From Rhizobium hidalgonense (lineage in GTDB: Bacteria > Pseudomonadota > Alphaproteobacteria > Rhizobiales > Rhizobiaceae), in contig NZ_LODW01000127.1 of NCBI RefSeq assembly GCF_002914525.1, positions 124,001 through 188,000 on the forward strand: a stretch of DNA of 64,000 bases. Reading direction: 5' to 3'. Position numbers and translations under genes: made by a program. Under the pieces are notes generated by a model. The model was not told where the DNA came from. It did not search any database and was given only the letters and a program-made list of their open reading frames with translations. Shown here piece after piece: positions 1 through 8,541 of this stretch (within the stretch, counting starts at the first letter, position 1; each line of letters begins with the position of its first letter).

Positions 1-1404
1 ATGCAGCTCGTTGAGGAAAATCTGCAGCCGCTGGTGACCAGCGGCGACATCCGCAACATCTTCTCGATTTCCGGCCAGGGCGGTTCGCTGAACAGCGGCT
101 TCATGGTGCTGACGCTCGCCCCCTGGGGAGAGCGCCACAGGACGCAGGCGGAGATCGTCGGCGACATCAACCAGGCGGCAGCAAGGGTGCCGGCGCTGCG
201 CGGCAACGCCATCTCTTCTAACAGCCTGCGCATCCGCGGCGCCGGCAGTGGCGTGCAGATGGCGCTGATCGGCAATGATCACGAGGCGCTGACGGCGGCG
301 GCCGCCAAGCTGGTCCAGGCGCTCGATGCCACCGGCCAATACGATACGCCGCGCCTGACCAACGAGCCCAGCCAGGCGCAGGTCTCGGTGGCGATTGACC
401 GTGAGCGTGCCTCCGATCTCGGCATCGACATAACCGGCCTTTCGACGGCGATCCAGTCGCTGCTCGAAGGGCGCTCGGTGGTCGACGTCTTTGTCGACGG
501 CGAATCCTATCCCGTGCTGCTGACCTCGACGACGCGGCCGATCGACGACCCCACAGACCTCGAAAACGTCTTCCTGAAAACCGGCGACGGCAAGATCGTG
601 CCCATGTCGGTCATCGCCACGATGAAGGAAGGTTCGGTCGCGCCGCAGCTGAACCGCGAGCAGCAGTTGGCCTCGGTGGCAATCACCGCCGGCCTGAAGA
701 ACGGCATGTCGCTCGGCGATGCGGTCAAGCAGGTCACTGAACTTGCCGCGCCGCTACTGCCAGCGGGCTCGCGTCTGCTGCCGCTCGCCGAAGCTGCGAC
801 GCTGGAAGAGAATTCGAGCGGCATGGCGCTGACCTTCGGTTTTGCCATCGTCATCATCTTCCTGGTGCTGGCGGCGCAGTTCGAAAGCGTTCTGTCCTCG
901 CTGATCATCATGTCGACGGTGCCGCTCGGCCTAGCCTGCGCCGTCTTCGCGCTCATCATCACCGGCTCCAGCCTCAACATTTACAGCCAGATCGGCCTGG
1001 TGCTTCTGGTCGGTGTCATGGCGAAGAACGGCATTCTGATCGTCGAATTCGCCAATCAGCTGCGCGACCGGGGCGAGGACGTGCGATCCTCGATCGAAAA
1101 GGCCTGCGCGTTGCGCCTCCGCCCTGTGATGATGACGATGATCGCCACCATCCTCGGTGGCGTGCCGCTGGTCTTTGCCCATGGCGCGGGTGCGGAAGCG
1201 CGCGTCGCACTCGGCTGGGTAATCGTCGGCGGTCTCGGCTTCGCGACGCTGGTGACGCTGTTCATCACGCCGGTCGCCTATCTGCTGCTTGCCCGCTTCG
1301 GCAAGCCGCACGCCCATGAGGAAGCCCGGCTGCACGAAGAGATGGCGGTCGCCACGCGGCCACGGGCCGTGCCCGACGAGGAGCAGTTGCAGGCCGCCGA
1401 ATAG
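1..1404 (+). CDS. RND efflux transporter, inner-membrane pump (C-terminal part)
   Basis: The reading frame is open from the first base, so this is the 3' part of a larger AcrB/MexF-type gene (full-length members are about 1,040 residues; 467 are visible). The product is the proton-driven inner-membrane subunit of a tripartite drug or solute exporter. The visible part starts in the periplasmic porter/docking region and continues from about residue 275 into a run of hydrophobic helices. The family signature KNGILIVEFANQ sits near residue 342, followed by RLRPVMMTMIATILGGVPL. The C-terminal tail after residue 435 is charged and cytoplasmic. The first ATG is unlikely to be the true start. The substrate cannot be told from this fragment. 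Confidence 0.9.
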   Translation: MQLVEENLQPLVTSGDIRNIFSISGQGGSLNSGFMVLTLAPWGERHRTQAEIVGDINQAAARVPALRGNAISSNSLRIRGAGSGVQMALIGNDHEALTAAAAKLVQALDATGQYDTPRLTNEPSQAQVSVAIDRERASDLGIDITGLSTAIQSLLEGRSVVDVFVDGESYPVLLTSTTRPIDDPTDLENVFLKTGDGKIVPMSVIATMKEGSVAPQLNREQQLASVAITAGLKNGMSLGDAVKQVTELAAPLLPAGSRLLPLAEAATLEENSSGMALTFGFAIVIIFLVLAAQFESVLSSLIIMSTVPLGLACAVFALIITGSSLNIYSQIGLVLLVGVMAKNGILIVEFANQLRDRGEDVRSSIEKACALRLRPVMMTMIATILGGVPLVFAHGAGAEARVALGWVIVGGLGFATLVTLFITPVAYLLLARFGKPHAHEEARLHEEMAVATRPRAVPDEEQLQAAE

Positions 1405-1505
1405 GTCTTTGTCCGAATTGAAACCGCTGCCGGGTCCCCATTCGGCGGCGTTTGTTATGATGTATGAAACCTTGTAAAATAAGATAAATTTCTTCTGAAG
1501 TTTAG

Positions 1506-1526
1506 CCGTTTGTTAAGCATAAACGG
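1506..1526. other. Hairpin downstream of RND gene
   Basis: CCGTTT and AAACGG form a 6-bp stem around a 9-nt loop in the AT-rich spacer between the RND gene and the flagellin gene. It may be part of a terminator, but no T-run follows directly. The rest of the spacer (1405-1680) shows nothing I can name. Confidence 0.3.
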
Positions 1527-1680
1527 CAATGATCGTGGCCAGCAACCGGCTGGTCTTCTTCGTTTTCCTGAAGGCTGCAACGCGCTGGACTCCCAGCGAC
1601 CCCGGACATGAATGTCCGCGCGGCAACGGTTCATTTCTTGTGCAGTTTGCGTCCTGTTTGCGTTTTGGAGTTTAGTTCCC

Positions 1681-2679
1681 GTGAGTATTTATCAGCGCGT
1701 CTCCGTGGACGCGGCGCTTCATGTGCTGCGCGATATCAACCGGAATATGACGGTCACGCAAAACCACATCACGACCGGCACGCGTGTCGCTAAAGCCGCC
1801 GACAACGGCGCCTATTGGTCGGTCGCCACCACCGCCCGCACCGACAACAAGGCTGTTTCGGCGATCCAGGATGCGCTCGGCATGGCGGCGGCGACGATGG
1901 GCACGGCCTATACCGGCGTCGAGAACGTCATCGACGTTGTCTCCGAGATCAAGGCCAAGCTGGTTGCCGCGACCGAAGACGGCATTGACAAGAACAAGGT
2001 CAACGAAGAGATCAAGCAGCTGCAGGAGCAGCTGCGCAGCGTTTCGGAATCGGCAACCTTCAACAGCGATAATTGGGTGATCCTCAACAACGACGCGACG
2101 CCGACGCAGCCGCGCCAGATCCCGGCCTCCTTCATCCGCAATGCCGACGGCACGGTCTCCGTGGGTATGCTGACCTACCATATCGACAATACGCCTGTGG
2201 GGGCGACGACCTCCAAGGACGCGCGTTATTTGATCGACGATCGCGCCACCGGTTCGGGGGAATACGGCGTACTGACATCGGCCCATTTCGCCACCGAGCT
2301 TGGCGCCTCGCAGAATTATGTGCTGATGGAAAGCAAGAATGGTACCACCACCGGGCAGGTAGTCATCTCGCTTTCGGCCGCCACGACGAAGGGACAGATC
2401 GGCGAAATGATCAGTGTCGTCGATGCGGCACTGACACAGCTGACGACGGTCGGCTCGGCCTTCGGCGCGCTGGAGAAACGCATCAACCTTCAGAACGATT
2501 TTGCCACCAAATTGCACGACAACAACACCGCCGGCATCGGCCGGCTCGTCGATGCCGACATGGAGGAAGAGTCGAGCAAGCTCAAGGCGTTGCAAACGCA
2601 GCAGCAGCTCGGCCTGCAATCTCTGAACATCGCCAATGCCACTTACGATACCGTACGGCAGCTGTTCCGGAATTTCTGA
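1681..2679 (+). CDS. Flagellin-family protein
   Basis: Flagellins polymerise outside the cell into the flagellar filament after type III export. The product (332 residues) has the conserved N-terminal D0/D1 helices (TQNHITTGTRVAKAADN, then SVATTARTDNKAV and MAAATMGTAYTGVENV) and a C-terminal D0/D1 region (GRLVDADMEEESSKLKALQ to the end at RQLFRNF). The middle is short and variable. I chose the GTG at 1681 because the flagellin N-terminus (VSIYQRVSVDAALHVL) begins there and GGAG lies 10 nt upstream. An in-frame ATG at 1612 would add 23 residues not found in flagellins. The gene stands alone here, away from any fla or mot cluster, so it may be an accessory or specialised filament subunit. Confidence 0.87.
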   Translation: MSIYQRVSVDAALHVLRDINRNMTVTQNHITTGTRVAKAADNGAYWSVATTARTDNKAVSAIQDALGMAAATMGTAYTGVENVIDVVSEIKAKLVAATEDGIDKNKVNEEIKQLQEQLRSVSESATFNSDNWVILNNDATPTQPRQIPASFIRNADGTVSVGMLTYHIDNTPVGATTSKDARYLIDDRATGSGEYGVLTSAHFATELGASQNYVLMESKNGTTTGQVVISLSAATTKGQIGEMISVVDAALTQLTTVGSAFGALEKRINLQNDFATKLHDNNTAGIGRLVDADMEEESSKLKALQTQQQLGLQSLNIANATYDTVRQLFRNF

Positions 2680-2707
2680 GTGGTGTGCCCTTACCAGCCT
2701 CGTGGCT

Positions 2708-2728
2708 GAGGGGGCCTTAGGCCTCCTC
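2708..2728. terminator. GC-rich hairpin after flagellin gene
   Basis: GAGGGGGCC and GGCCTCCTC form a 9-bp stem (one G-U) around TTA, 29 bp after the flagellin stop. There is no T-run, so intrinsic termination is uncertain. Confidence 0.35.
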
Positions 2729-2922
2729 ACCATGAGGGCTGACCGTCTTGCCTGCCGGCTGTAAGCTTAGTCGAGTTGCTAAAACTGGTGATATCAGCGC
2801 ATCGTCGCAACACGGCTGCTGTTTTGGCGCCTGAAATTCCCTTATCAAGAGAGCATCTTCATTTTCTTGCCGCAATCCTTGCCATTTGCTCGCATCAGCT
2901 TCGAACGGAGACCATCCTGTCC

Positions 2923-3588
2923 ATGATCAAGAAATTCCTACTTCTGGCTGTTGCAGCAAGCTATCTCAGCGCCTGCACCACCACCGACCCCTATACCGGC
3001 GAACAGAAGGTTTCCAATACGGCGGGTGGCGCGGCGCTTGGCGCGCTTGGCGGCGCTCTCGTCGGCGTGGCTGTCGGCGGCGGCGGCCACGGTAAGCGCA
3101 ACGCGGCGCTGATCGGCGCCGGTGTCGGCGCGCTCGCCGGCGGCGCGATTGGCAATTACATGGACCAGCAGGAATCCGAGCTTCGCGCCCAGCTCGAAGG
3201 CACCGGCATTTCGGTAACCCGCAACGGCGACAACATCATCCTCAACATGCCGTCGAACATCACCTTCGACGTCGACCAGGACGCGGTGAAGCCGGGCTTC
3301 TATCCGACACTGAATTCGGTGGCGATCGTGCTGCGCAAATTCAATCGCACGCTGATCGACGTCAACGGCCACACGGATTCGACCGGCAGCCTGCAGCACA
3401 ATCAGGACCTGTCGCAGCGCCGCGCGCTTTCTGTTGCCGATTATCTCGGCGGCCAGGGTATCGACCAGCGCCGCGTCTCCGCTGTCGGTTTCGGCCCGTC
3501 GCAGCCCGTCGCCTCCAACGCCAGCGAGGCCGGCCGCGCCCAGAACCGCCGCGTCGAGATCCAGATCGCGCCGATTACACAGGGCTGA
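2923..3588 (+). CDS. OmpA-family outer-membrane lipoprotein with glycine-zipper domain
   Basis: The start at 2923 gives a classic lipoprotein signal peptide (MIKKFLLLAVAASYLSAC, lipobox LSAC, so Cys18 would be lipidated). A glycine-zipper segment follows (residues about 33-77, GGAALGALGGALVGVAVGG). The C-terminal half is an OmpA/MotB domain with the peptidoglycan-binding signature VNGHTDSTGSLQHNQDLSQRRA and closing NRRVEI. The 221-residue product is anchored in the outer membrane and probably binds meso-diaminopimelate in peptidoglycan; it resembles YiaD/Pal-type proteins. A purine-rich ACGGAG lies 12 nt before the ATG. The longer frame upstream lacks a plausible signal peptide. Confidence 0.88.
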   Translation: MIKKFLLLAVAASYLSACTTTDPYTGEQKVSNTAGGAALGALGGALVGVAVGGGGHGKRNAALIGAGVGALAGGAIGNYMDQQESELRAQLEGTGISVTRNGDNIILNMPSNITFDVDQDAVKPGFYPTLNSVAIVLRKFNRTLIDVNGHTDSTGSLQHNQDLSQRRALSVADYLGGQGIDQRRVSAVGFGPSQPVASNASEAGRAQNRRVEIQIAPITQG

Positions 3589-3611
3589 GCCGGATTTTTC
3601 CGTCTTTGAAG

Positions 3612-3637
3612 CGGCCGGGCTATGCCCGGCCGTTTTT
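3612..3637. terminator. Rho-independent terminator between convergent genes
   Basis: CGGCCGGGC-TAT-GCCCGGCCG is a perfect 9-bp stem with a 3-nt loop followed by TTTTT. It lies 24 bp after the OmpA-lipoprotein stop, directly before the end of the convergent DUF2000 gene. Confidence 0.85.
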
Positions 3638-3638
3638 A

Positions 3639-4046
3639 TTACTGCTGCATCGTCGCACCCTTGGTGATCTTGTCGACGATCTTTTTTTCGGCCCGTATTG
3701 CGATGCCGACCACCTTGGCGTCGTCGGGCGTAAATTCGGCGAAGACGGCGCGGTTGGCGGCATCATGGCCAGTCGCAAACATCTCCTCGATGAAGAGAGA
3801 GGCGGTGACGTCACGTTCCAGCGCACGGCGATGGATGGTCGACATCGCCGCCTCATCGGCGGAGAGTACGATGATCGGCTGGATCGACAGCGGATTATAG
3901 AGATTGCCGGCGCGGTCCTTGTAGGGCTCGCCGATGATTTCGGGATGCCCGCCGGCGATGCCGGTCATCAGGAAGGCGGTAACGTTCAGCTTCTGCCAGC
4001 CGGCAAGATTGTTTCGCAGGACGACGGCAATTTTGGTATCAAACAT
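3639..4046 (-). CDS. DUF2000-family protein
   Basis: The product matches the DUF2000 family, small cytoplasmic proteins with a fold related to type 2 peptidyl-tRNA hydrolase and no established function. Visible family features are the N-terminal KIAVVLRNNLAGWQKLNV, the central GIAGGHPEIIGEPY and the C-terminal VGIAIRAEKKIVDKITKG. I took the ATG at 4046 (MFDTKIAVVL, 135 residues). A GTG at 4061 in the same frame would add five residues and cannot be excluded. It is divergent from the AraC-type gene at 4087, which probably regulates it; such regulator/DUF2000 pairs are common. Confidence 0.8.
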   Translation of the reverse strand: MFDTKIAVVLRNNLAGWQKLNVTAFLMTGIAGGHPEIIGEPYKDRAGNLYNPLSIQPIIVLSADEAAMSTIHRRALERDVTASLFIEEMFATGHDAANRAVFAEFTPDDAKVVGIAIRAEKKIVDKITKGATMQQ

Positions 4047-4086
4047 CTGACTGTCTTTCACCTCGGGTTATGGAGTATCGGGCGCT

Positions 4087-4998
4087 TTGAGCCAGGATCT
4101 ACATCCACAGGCCTTCGAAGGTCTTGAACGTTTGTGCGCGGGACCGTCCGGCAACGCCATCCTGGCGGCTCCGGCCTTTCCCGGCATCGAGCGCATCGAG
4201 GCGCAGTTTTCAGGCAATGCCTTCGAGCCGCACCGCCACGACACCTATGCACTTGGCGTGACGCTGAAGGGCGTGCAGACTTTCCGCTATCGCGGCGAGC
4301 GACGTTTCAGCCTGCCGGGCCAAGTGATCGTGCTGCATCCCGATGAGGAGCATGACGGCGGGGCCGGGACCGAGGACGGCCTGCACTATCGCATGCTTTA
4401 CCTGGAGCCGTCGCTGCTTCTCGAATGCCTGGAGGCCGATGGCGTCGGCCTGCCTTTCATCGGTGAACCCGTCATCGGCGATCCGGCGCTGGCGGGTGTG
4501 CTGCTTGCCGCACTCGGCGAACTCGATCGCGAGCTGGACGAGCTTTTCGTCGACGATTTCGTGTCGAGGGTGGCGGGCGGGCTGTCCAGGCATGCCCAGA
4601 TGCCGCGCCGGCCGCTCGGAGCTGTCGCCTGGCGGCAGGCACGGGCGGCGCGGGATTATCTCGAGGCGCATGCGACCCGAGCGGTATGCTCAGGCGAGCT
4701 GGAAGCGGTGACGGGGCTCGACCGTTTCGCGCTGTCGCGGCATTTCCGGGTGGCCTTCGCCACCAGCCCGCACCGCTATCTCCTGATGCGGCGGCTGCAG
4801 CGGGCCCGCGCCATGATCGGCGCAGGAGAGGGGATTTCGGACGCGGCGGCGGCGACCGGCTTTGCCGACCAGAGCCACCTCAACCGGCATTTCAAGAAGG
4901 CCTATGGAATGACACCTGGGCAGTGGGCAACGCTCGCCCACAAGTCCGCCCCGCGCTTTATGCGGGATTTTCCGCAAGTCCGGACCGGCTGGCGATGA
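4087..4998 (+). CDS. AraC-family transcriptional regulator (cupin-type ligand domain)
   Basis: The product is a 303-residue one-component regulator. The N-terminal half is an AraC-type cupin ligand domain (FEPHRHDTYALGVTLKG and HPDEEHDGG near residues 42-100). The C-terminal 100 residues hold two helix-turn-helix motifs, including RFALSRHFRVAFATSPHRY and the second-helix signature GFADQSHLNRHFKKAYGMTPGQW. The only fitting start is TTG at 4087. It diverges from the DUF2000 gene with about 40 bp between starts, so it probably controls that gene from the short spacer. Its 3' end overlaps the convergent AbrB-type gene by 41 bp. Confidence 0.87.
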   Translation: MSQDLHPQAFEGLERLCAGPSGNAILAAPAFPGIERIEAQFSGNAFEPHRHDTYALGVTLKGVQTFRYRGERRFSLPGQVIVLHPDEEHDGGAGTEDGLHYRMLYLEPSLLLECLEADGVGLPFIGEPVIGDPALAGVLLAALGELDRELDELFVDDFVSRVAGGLSRHAQMPRRPLGAVAWRQARAARDYLEAHATRAVCSGELEAVTGLDRFALSRHFRVAFATSPHRYLLMRRLQRARAMIGAGEGISDAAAATGFADQSHLNRHFKKAYGMTPGQWATLAHKSAPRFMRDFPQVRTGWR

Positions 4999-6052
4999 AG
5001 CGGGCCAGCATCGGGCCGATCATCAGGATCACCAGGAAACGGCCGGTCTGCATCGCCATCACGAAGGGCACGTCGACATCGCTCGCGGCAGCGATGATGG
5101 CGACGGAATCGGCGCCGCCGGGGCTGGTGGCGAGATAGGCCGTCAGTGGATCGATGCCGGCAAACTTGTGCAGCGCCATTGCCATCAAGCCACAAATCAC
5201 CATGAGGAGAAGGATGGAGGCGGAGACTCTCGGCAGGGCGCGCGCCACATGCTTGATGATCGAACGGGTAAAACGCAGGCCGATGCTCCAGCCGACGAGC
5301 GCATAGGCGACTGCGAGCAGCCACATCGGCAACTCTATTTTCAAGAGGCCGACGCCTTGCAGGAATGCGCCGAGAAAGAGCGGTACGATGATCGTGCCGC
5401 CCTGAATGCGCAGGCGGCGCACGCCATAGGCACAGATGGCCGCAAACGCCATCGTTGCAGCAAAGGCCGGCCAGTCGACCGCGGGGAAGAGGATGAGCGG
5501 CGGCGGTTCGGCGCCGTCGGCCGCCACCCAAAGACGCGAGATCACCGAGGCGCCGACGGCAACCAAGACGACACGCAGATATTGCATGAAGGCGACGAGG
5601 CGGGCATCGGCGCCATAGGCTTCCGACATTATGACCATGGCGGAGGCGCCGCCGGGCGAAGACCCCCAGACCGCGGTCGTGCCGGGTAGCACCTGCCAGC
5701 GTGTCAGCAGCCAGCTGAGGCCGGTGGCGATGGCGATGACCGAGAAGATGAACAGCAGGAAAAGCGGCGTGTCTTTTGCCATGGTGCCGAGTATGTCGGG
5801 CGTGATGGTGCGCGCCATCATCAGGCCGACGAGGATCTGGCCGAACTGCAGCGGCCAGAAGGGCACGCGGAGCTTTCCCTTGCCGACGGTAAGCGCCAGC
5901 AGGAGCGCTGCCACCATCGGCCCGATCAGCAGCGAGGCGGGCAGGGCGAAGAGTTCGAGGAAGATGGTGAAGGCTGTGGAAAGCGCGAGTAGCAGCGCCC
6001 ATTTCGACAGGCCGGCATCCCGCAACAGGCGGCGTGCGTCGCTGAATGGCAT
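4958..6052 (-). CDS. AbrB-family (DUF/COG3180) integral membrane protein, possible monooxygenase regulator or transporter
   Basis: The 364-residue product is very hydrophobic and has about ten predicted membrane segments in two similar halves, as in the AbrB/AmoA-type membrane family (PF05145), for which no biochemical function is established. The repeat signature appears twice: LPGTTAVWGSSPGGASAMVIMSEAYGADARL in the first half and a shorter counterpart ATSPGGADSVAIIAA in the second. I chose ATG at 6052 (MPFSDARRLL), preceded by GGGG 5 nt upstream. An upstream start at 6229 would add an Arg/Pro-rich segment that does not look like protein. The C-terminus overlaps the convergent AraC gene by 41 bp. 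Confidence 0.78.
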   Translation of the reverse strand: MPFSDARRLLRDAGLSKWALLLALSTAFTIFLELFALPASLLIGPMVAALLLALTVGKGKLRVPFWPLQFGQILVGLMMARTITPDILGTMAKDTPLFLLFIFSVIAIATGLSWLLTRWQVLPGTTAVWGSSPGGASAMVIMSEAYGADARLVAFMQYLRVVLVAVGASVISRLWVAADGAEPPPLILFPAVDWPAFAATMAFAAICAYGVRRLRIQGGTIIVPLFLGAFLQGVGLLKIELPMWLLAVAYALVGWSIGLRFTRSIIKHVARALPRVSASILLLMVICGLMAMALHKFAGIDPLTAYLATSPGGADSVAIIAAASDVDVPFVMAMQTGRFLVILMIGPMLARFIASRSGLAENPA

Positions 6053-6301
6053 GTATCCCCGTATCTTTCCTGGCCGGTGCCAAGCCCTGAGGCTGAAGAT
6101 GGGAGGAAGCTCCGGCATGACGAAGAGAGGCCGGCTGCAAGGACCGGCTGGCGCGGGTCTGGTATAGGTGGGTGAAAGGCGCGCGGTCAATTGCGAAATC
6201 TGGCTTCTCGCCGACCGCGGGGATGCCAAACTGATTCATCCGGCCGCTTCAAGTTATTGTTTTTCCAAGTCGTCGCTTGAGAGCGGTTTGGGCGAAATTT
6301 A

Positions 6302-7204
6302 TCAGAGGCGCACATGGCCGGCGAGAAAATCGAGCAGGGCGCGCACGCGCGTCGGCAGCGGGCCGCCCTGGCCCATATAGACAGCGTAGAATTCTTCGAG
6401 ATCGCCGGGATTGGCCTCATCAAGCACCGGCGTCAAGCGCCCGGCGTCGATATCGGCGCGCACGGTGAAGGCTGCCAGCCGCGCAAGGCCGGCGCCGGAT
6501 AATGCCAGATGCCGCATGGCTTCGCCGTCTCCCACCTGGACGCCAGGGGTGATCGGAACCGATACCGTTTCGCCGTCCTCGCGCAGCGGCCAGCCCTCGA
6601 CGGCGCGGGCATAGGAAAAGCCGATGCGGCAATGGCGGTGGAGATCGGCGACGCTACGCGGTTCACCGTGATGCTTGAGATAATCCGGCGAGGCGACGAT
6701 GATTTTGCCGGTGGCGCCGAGCTTGCGGGCGATCAGGCTGGAATTCTTCAAGGGGCCGGCTCGGATCGCGACGTCGGCGCGCTCCTCCATCAGATCGACG
6801 ATTCTGTCGGTATGGGAAATATCCAGCGTCACGGCGGGATGAAGCGCCATGAAGGCCGGCACCAGCGGCGCCAGCACATGATTTCCAAAGGAGCCGCTGG
6901 TGTTGATGCGGATGCGGCCCGAGGCTTCCTCGCCGGTCGAGGCTTGGCGCTCGGCCTCGGCGATATCGGCAAGGATGGCGATGCTGCGCTCATAGAAGGC
7001 GCAGCCTTCCGGCGTCAGTTGCAGCTTCCGCGTCGAGCGATTGACCAGGCGAGCGCCGAGGCGTGTTTCCAGCCGGGCGACGAGCTTGCTGACGGCCGAC
7101 GGCGTCATGCGTCGCGCCGTAGCGGCCGCGGAAAAACCGCCGCGCTCGACGACGCTGACGAAGACTTCCATTTCGCCGGAGCGATTGATGTCCTGACGGC
7201 TCAT
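6302..7204 (-). CDS. LysR-family transcriptional regulator
   Basis: This is a typical 300-residue LysR regulator. The N-terminal winged HTH (GGFSAAATARRMTPSAVSKLVARLE, residues about 19-45, then NRSTRKLQLTPEG) is followed by a periplasmic-binding-protein-like effector domain (SGSFGNHVLAPLVPAF...). It belongs to the branch often paired with oxidoreductases. It is divergent from the aldo/keto reductase at 7297. An inverted repeat with the TTGC/GCAA arms typical of LysR sites lies between them, so it probably regulates the reductase and itself. Confidence 0.9.
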   Translation of the reverse strand: MSRQDINRSGEMEVFVSVVERGGFSAAATARRMTPSAVSKLVARLETRLGARLVNRSTRKLQLTPEGCAFYERSIAILADIAEAERQASTGEEASGRIRINTSGSFGNHVLAPLVPAFMALHPAVTLDISHTDRIVDLMEERADVAIRAGPLKNSSLIARKLGATGKIIVASPDYLKHHGEPRSVADLHRHCRIGFSYARAVEGWPLREDGETVSVPITPGVQVGDGEAMRHLALSGAGLARLAAFTVRADIDAGRLTPVLDEANPGDLEEFYAVYMGQGGPLPTRVRALLDFLAGHVRL

Positions 7205-7225
7205 GATGAATTCAAGTCACAGATG

Positions 7226-7243
7226 ATTTGCTCATAGGCAATC
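7226..7243. promoter_or_regulatory. Candidate LysR operator
   Basis: TTGC-N6-GCAA (7228-7241) is centred in the 92-bp spacer between the divergent lysR and aldo/keto reductase genes. The arrangement fits the T-N11-A type LysR box. Binding is inferred from position and symmetry only. Confidence 0.45.
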
Positions 7244-7296
7244 TATATCACCAATTGACCAAGGTCTATCTCAGTGGAAACGAAGGAGACAGATCC

Positions 7297-8331
7297 ATGG
7301 AATACAGAAATCTCGGCGCATCCGGCCTCAAGGTGCCGGCCTTGAGCTTCGGCGCCGGCACATTCGGCGGCAGCGGTCCACTGTTCGGGGCCTGGGGCAC
7401 TACCGATGCCGGGGAGGCCCGGCGGCTGGTCGACATCTGCCTCGAAGCCGGTGTCACTCTGTTCGACACGGCCGACGTCTATTCGGCCGGTGCTTCCGAA
7501 GAAGTGCTCGGCCAGGCGATCCGCGGCCGGCGCGATGCCGCGCTGATCTCGACGAAGACGGCACTGCCGATGGGCGAGGGACCGCAGGACTGGGGAACAT
7601 CGCGGGCGCGGCTGATCCGCGCGACGGAGGATGCGCTGCGCCGGCTGGGCACCGACTACATCGACCTTTTGCAGCTTCACGCTTTCGATGCCTCGACGCC
7701 GGTGGAAGAAGTGCTTTCGACGCTCGACGGCCTCGTTGCGGCAGGCAAGATCCGTTATCTCGGCGTTTCCAATTTTGCCGGCTGGGAGCTGATGAAATCG
7801 CTCGCCGCCCCCGAGCGCCACGGCCATCCGCGTTATGTCGCCCATCAGGTTTATTATTCGCTGGCGGGGCGTGATTACGAATGGGAACTGATGCCGCTCG
7901 GCGCCGACCAGGGCGTCGGCGCCCTCGTCTGGAGCCCGCTCGCCTGGGGACGGCTGACCGGCAAGATCCGCCGCGGAGAGCCCCTGCCTAAGGAAAGCCG
8001 GCTGCACGAGACGGCGCAATACGGCCCGCCCGTCGACGACGAAAAGCTGTTCGACATCGTCGAGGTGCTGGATAGCATTGCGGAGGAGACAGGCCGGACG
8101 GTGCCGCAGATCGCGATCAACTGGCTCCTTGGCCGACCGACGGTATCGAGTGTCATCATCGGCGCCCGCAACGAGGAGCAACTCAGGCAGAACCTCGGCG
8201 CGGTCGGCTGGAACCTCTCCGAGGAGCAAGTCGAAAGGCTCGACGCCGTCAGCGCCGTGACGGCGCCCTATCCCTATTTCCCCTATCGGCGGCAGGAGGG
8301 TTTTGCGCGGCTCAACCCACCGATCGTCTAG
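7297..8331 (+). CDS. Aldo/keto reductase
   Basis: The product is a 344-residue cytosolic NAD(P)H-dependent aldo/keto reductase with a TIM-barrel fold. The family motifs are in order: DTADVYSAGASEE (catalytic Asp and Tyr), STKTALP (catalytic Lys), LLQLHAFD (catalytic His), YLGVSNFAGWEL, and the C-terminal cofactor segment SVIIGARNEEQLRQNLGA. The ATG at 7297 has a strong ribosome site (GAAGGAGAC) and begins the usual MEYRNLGASGLKV. It is divergent from the LysR gene. Its physiological substrate cannot be told from sequence. Confidence 0.92.
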   Translation: MEYRNLGASGLKVPALSFGAGTFGGSGPLFGAWGTTDAGEARRLVDICLEAGVTLFDTADVYSAGASEEVLGQAIRGRRDAALISTKTALPMGEGPQDWGTSRARLIRATEDALRRLGTDYIDLLQLHAFDASTPVEEVLSTLDGLVAAGKIRYLGVSNFAGWELMKSLAAPERHGHPRYVAHQVYYSLAGRDYEWELMPLGADQGVGALVWSPLAWGRLTGKIRRGEPLPKESRLHETAQYGPPVDDEKLFDIVEVLDSIAEETGRTVPQIAINWLLGRPTVSSVIIGARNEEQLRQNLGAVGWNLSEEQVERLDAVSAVTAPYPYFPYRRQEGFARLNPPIV

Positions 8332-8418
8332 GCTCCGGACGGGCGTATAAGAAAAGGGGAATGAAATCTTCTGCCATTCTTAACTGGACAGCCGCTTTGA
8401 CTTGCCGCATACCCAGCC

Positions 8419-8525
8419 TGCTGCATAATTCCTTAAATCGAAATCGATTTAGGGATGAAATTATGCAGCAATTTGAAAGTTCTACAGCGTCCTTTGCGCG
8501 TCTGAAGAGACGCGCGGCGCTGTAG
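8419..8525. repeat. Double-palindrome intergenic element (about 107 bp)
   Basis: Two long palindromes stand side by side between the aldo/keto reductase and the flavoprotein gene. The first (8419-8470) has 12-bp perfect outer arms TGCTGCATAATT/AATTATGCAGCA and an inner ATCGAAATCGAT core. The second (8482-8525) has outer arms CTACAGCG/CGCTGTAG and inner arms GCGCGTCT/AGACGCGC around GAAG. The layout resembles the dispersed palindromic repeats of Rhizobium; it is not a terminator with a T-run. Only one copy was seen in this window. Confidence 0.6.
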
Positions 8526-8541
8526 CAGGGAGGTCAAAGGG

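Noticed and set aside
1672..2733. Minus-strand frame opposite flagellin
   Set aside because: Arg/Gly/Val-rich shadow with no recognisable domain.
6053..6301. Gene in the spacer between the AbrB-type and LysR genes
   Set aside because: Only short, low-quality frames on both strands; no RNA gene or repeat recognised.
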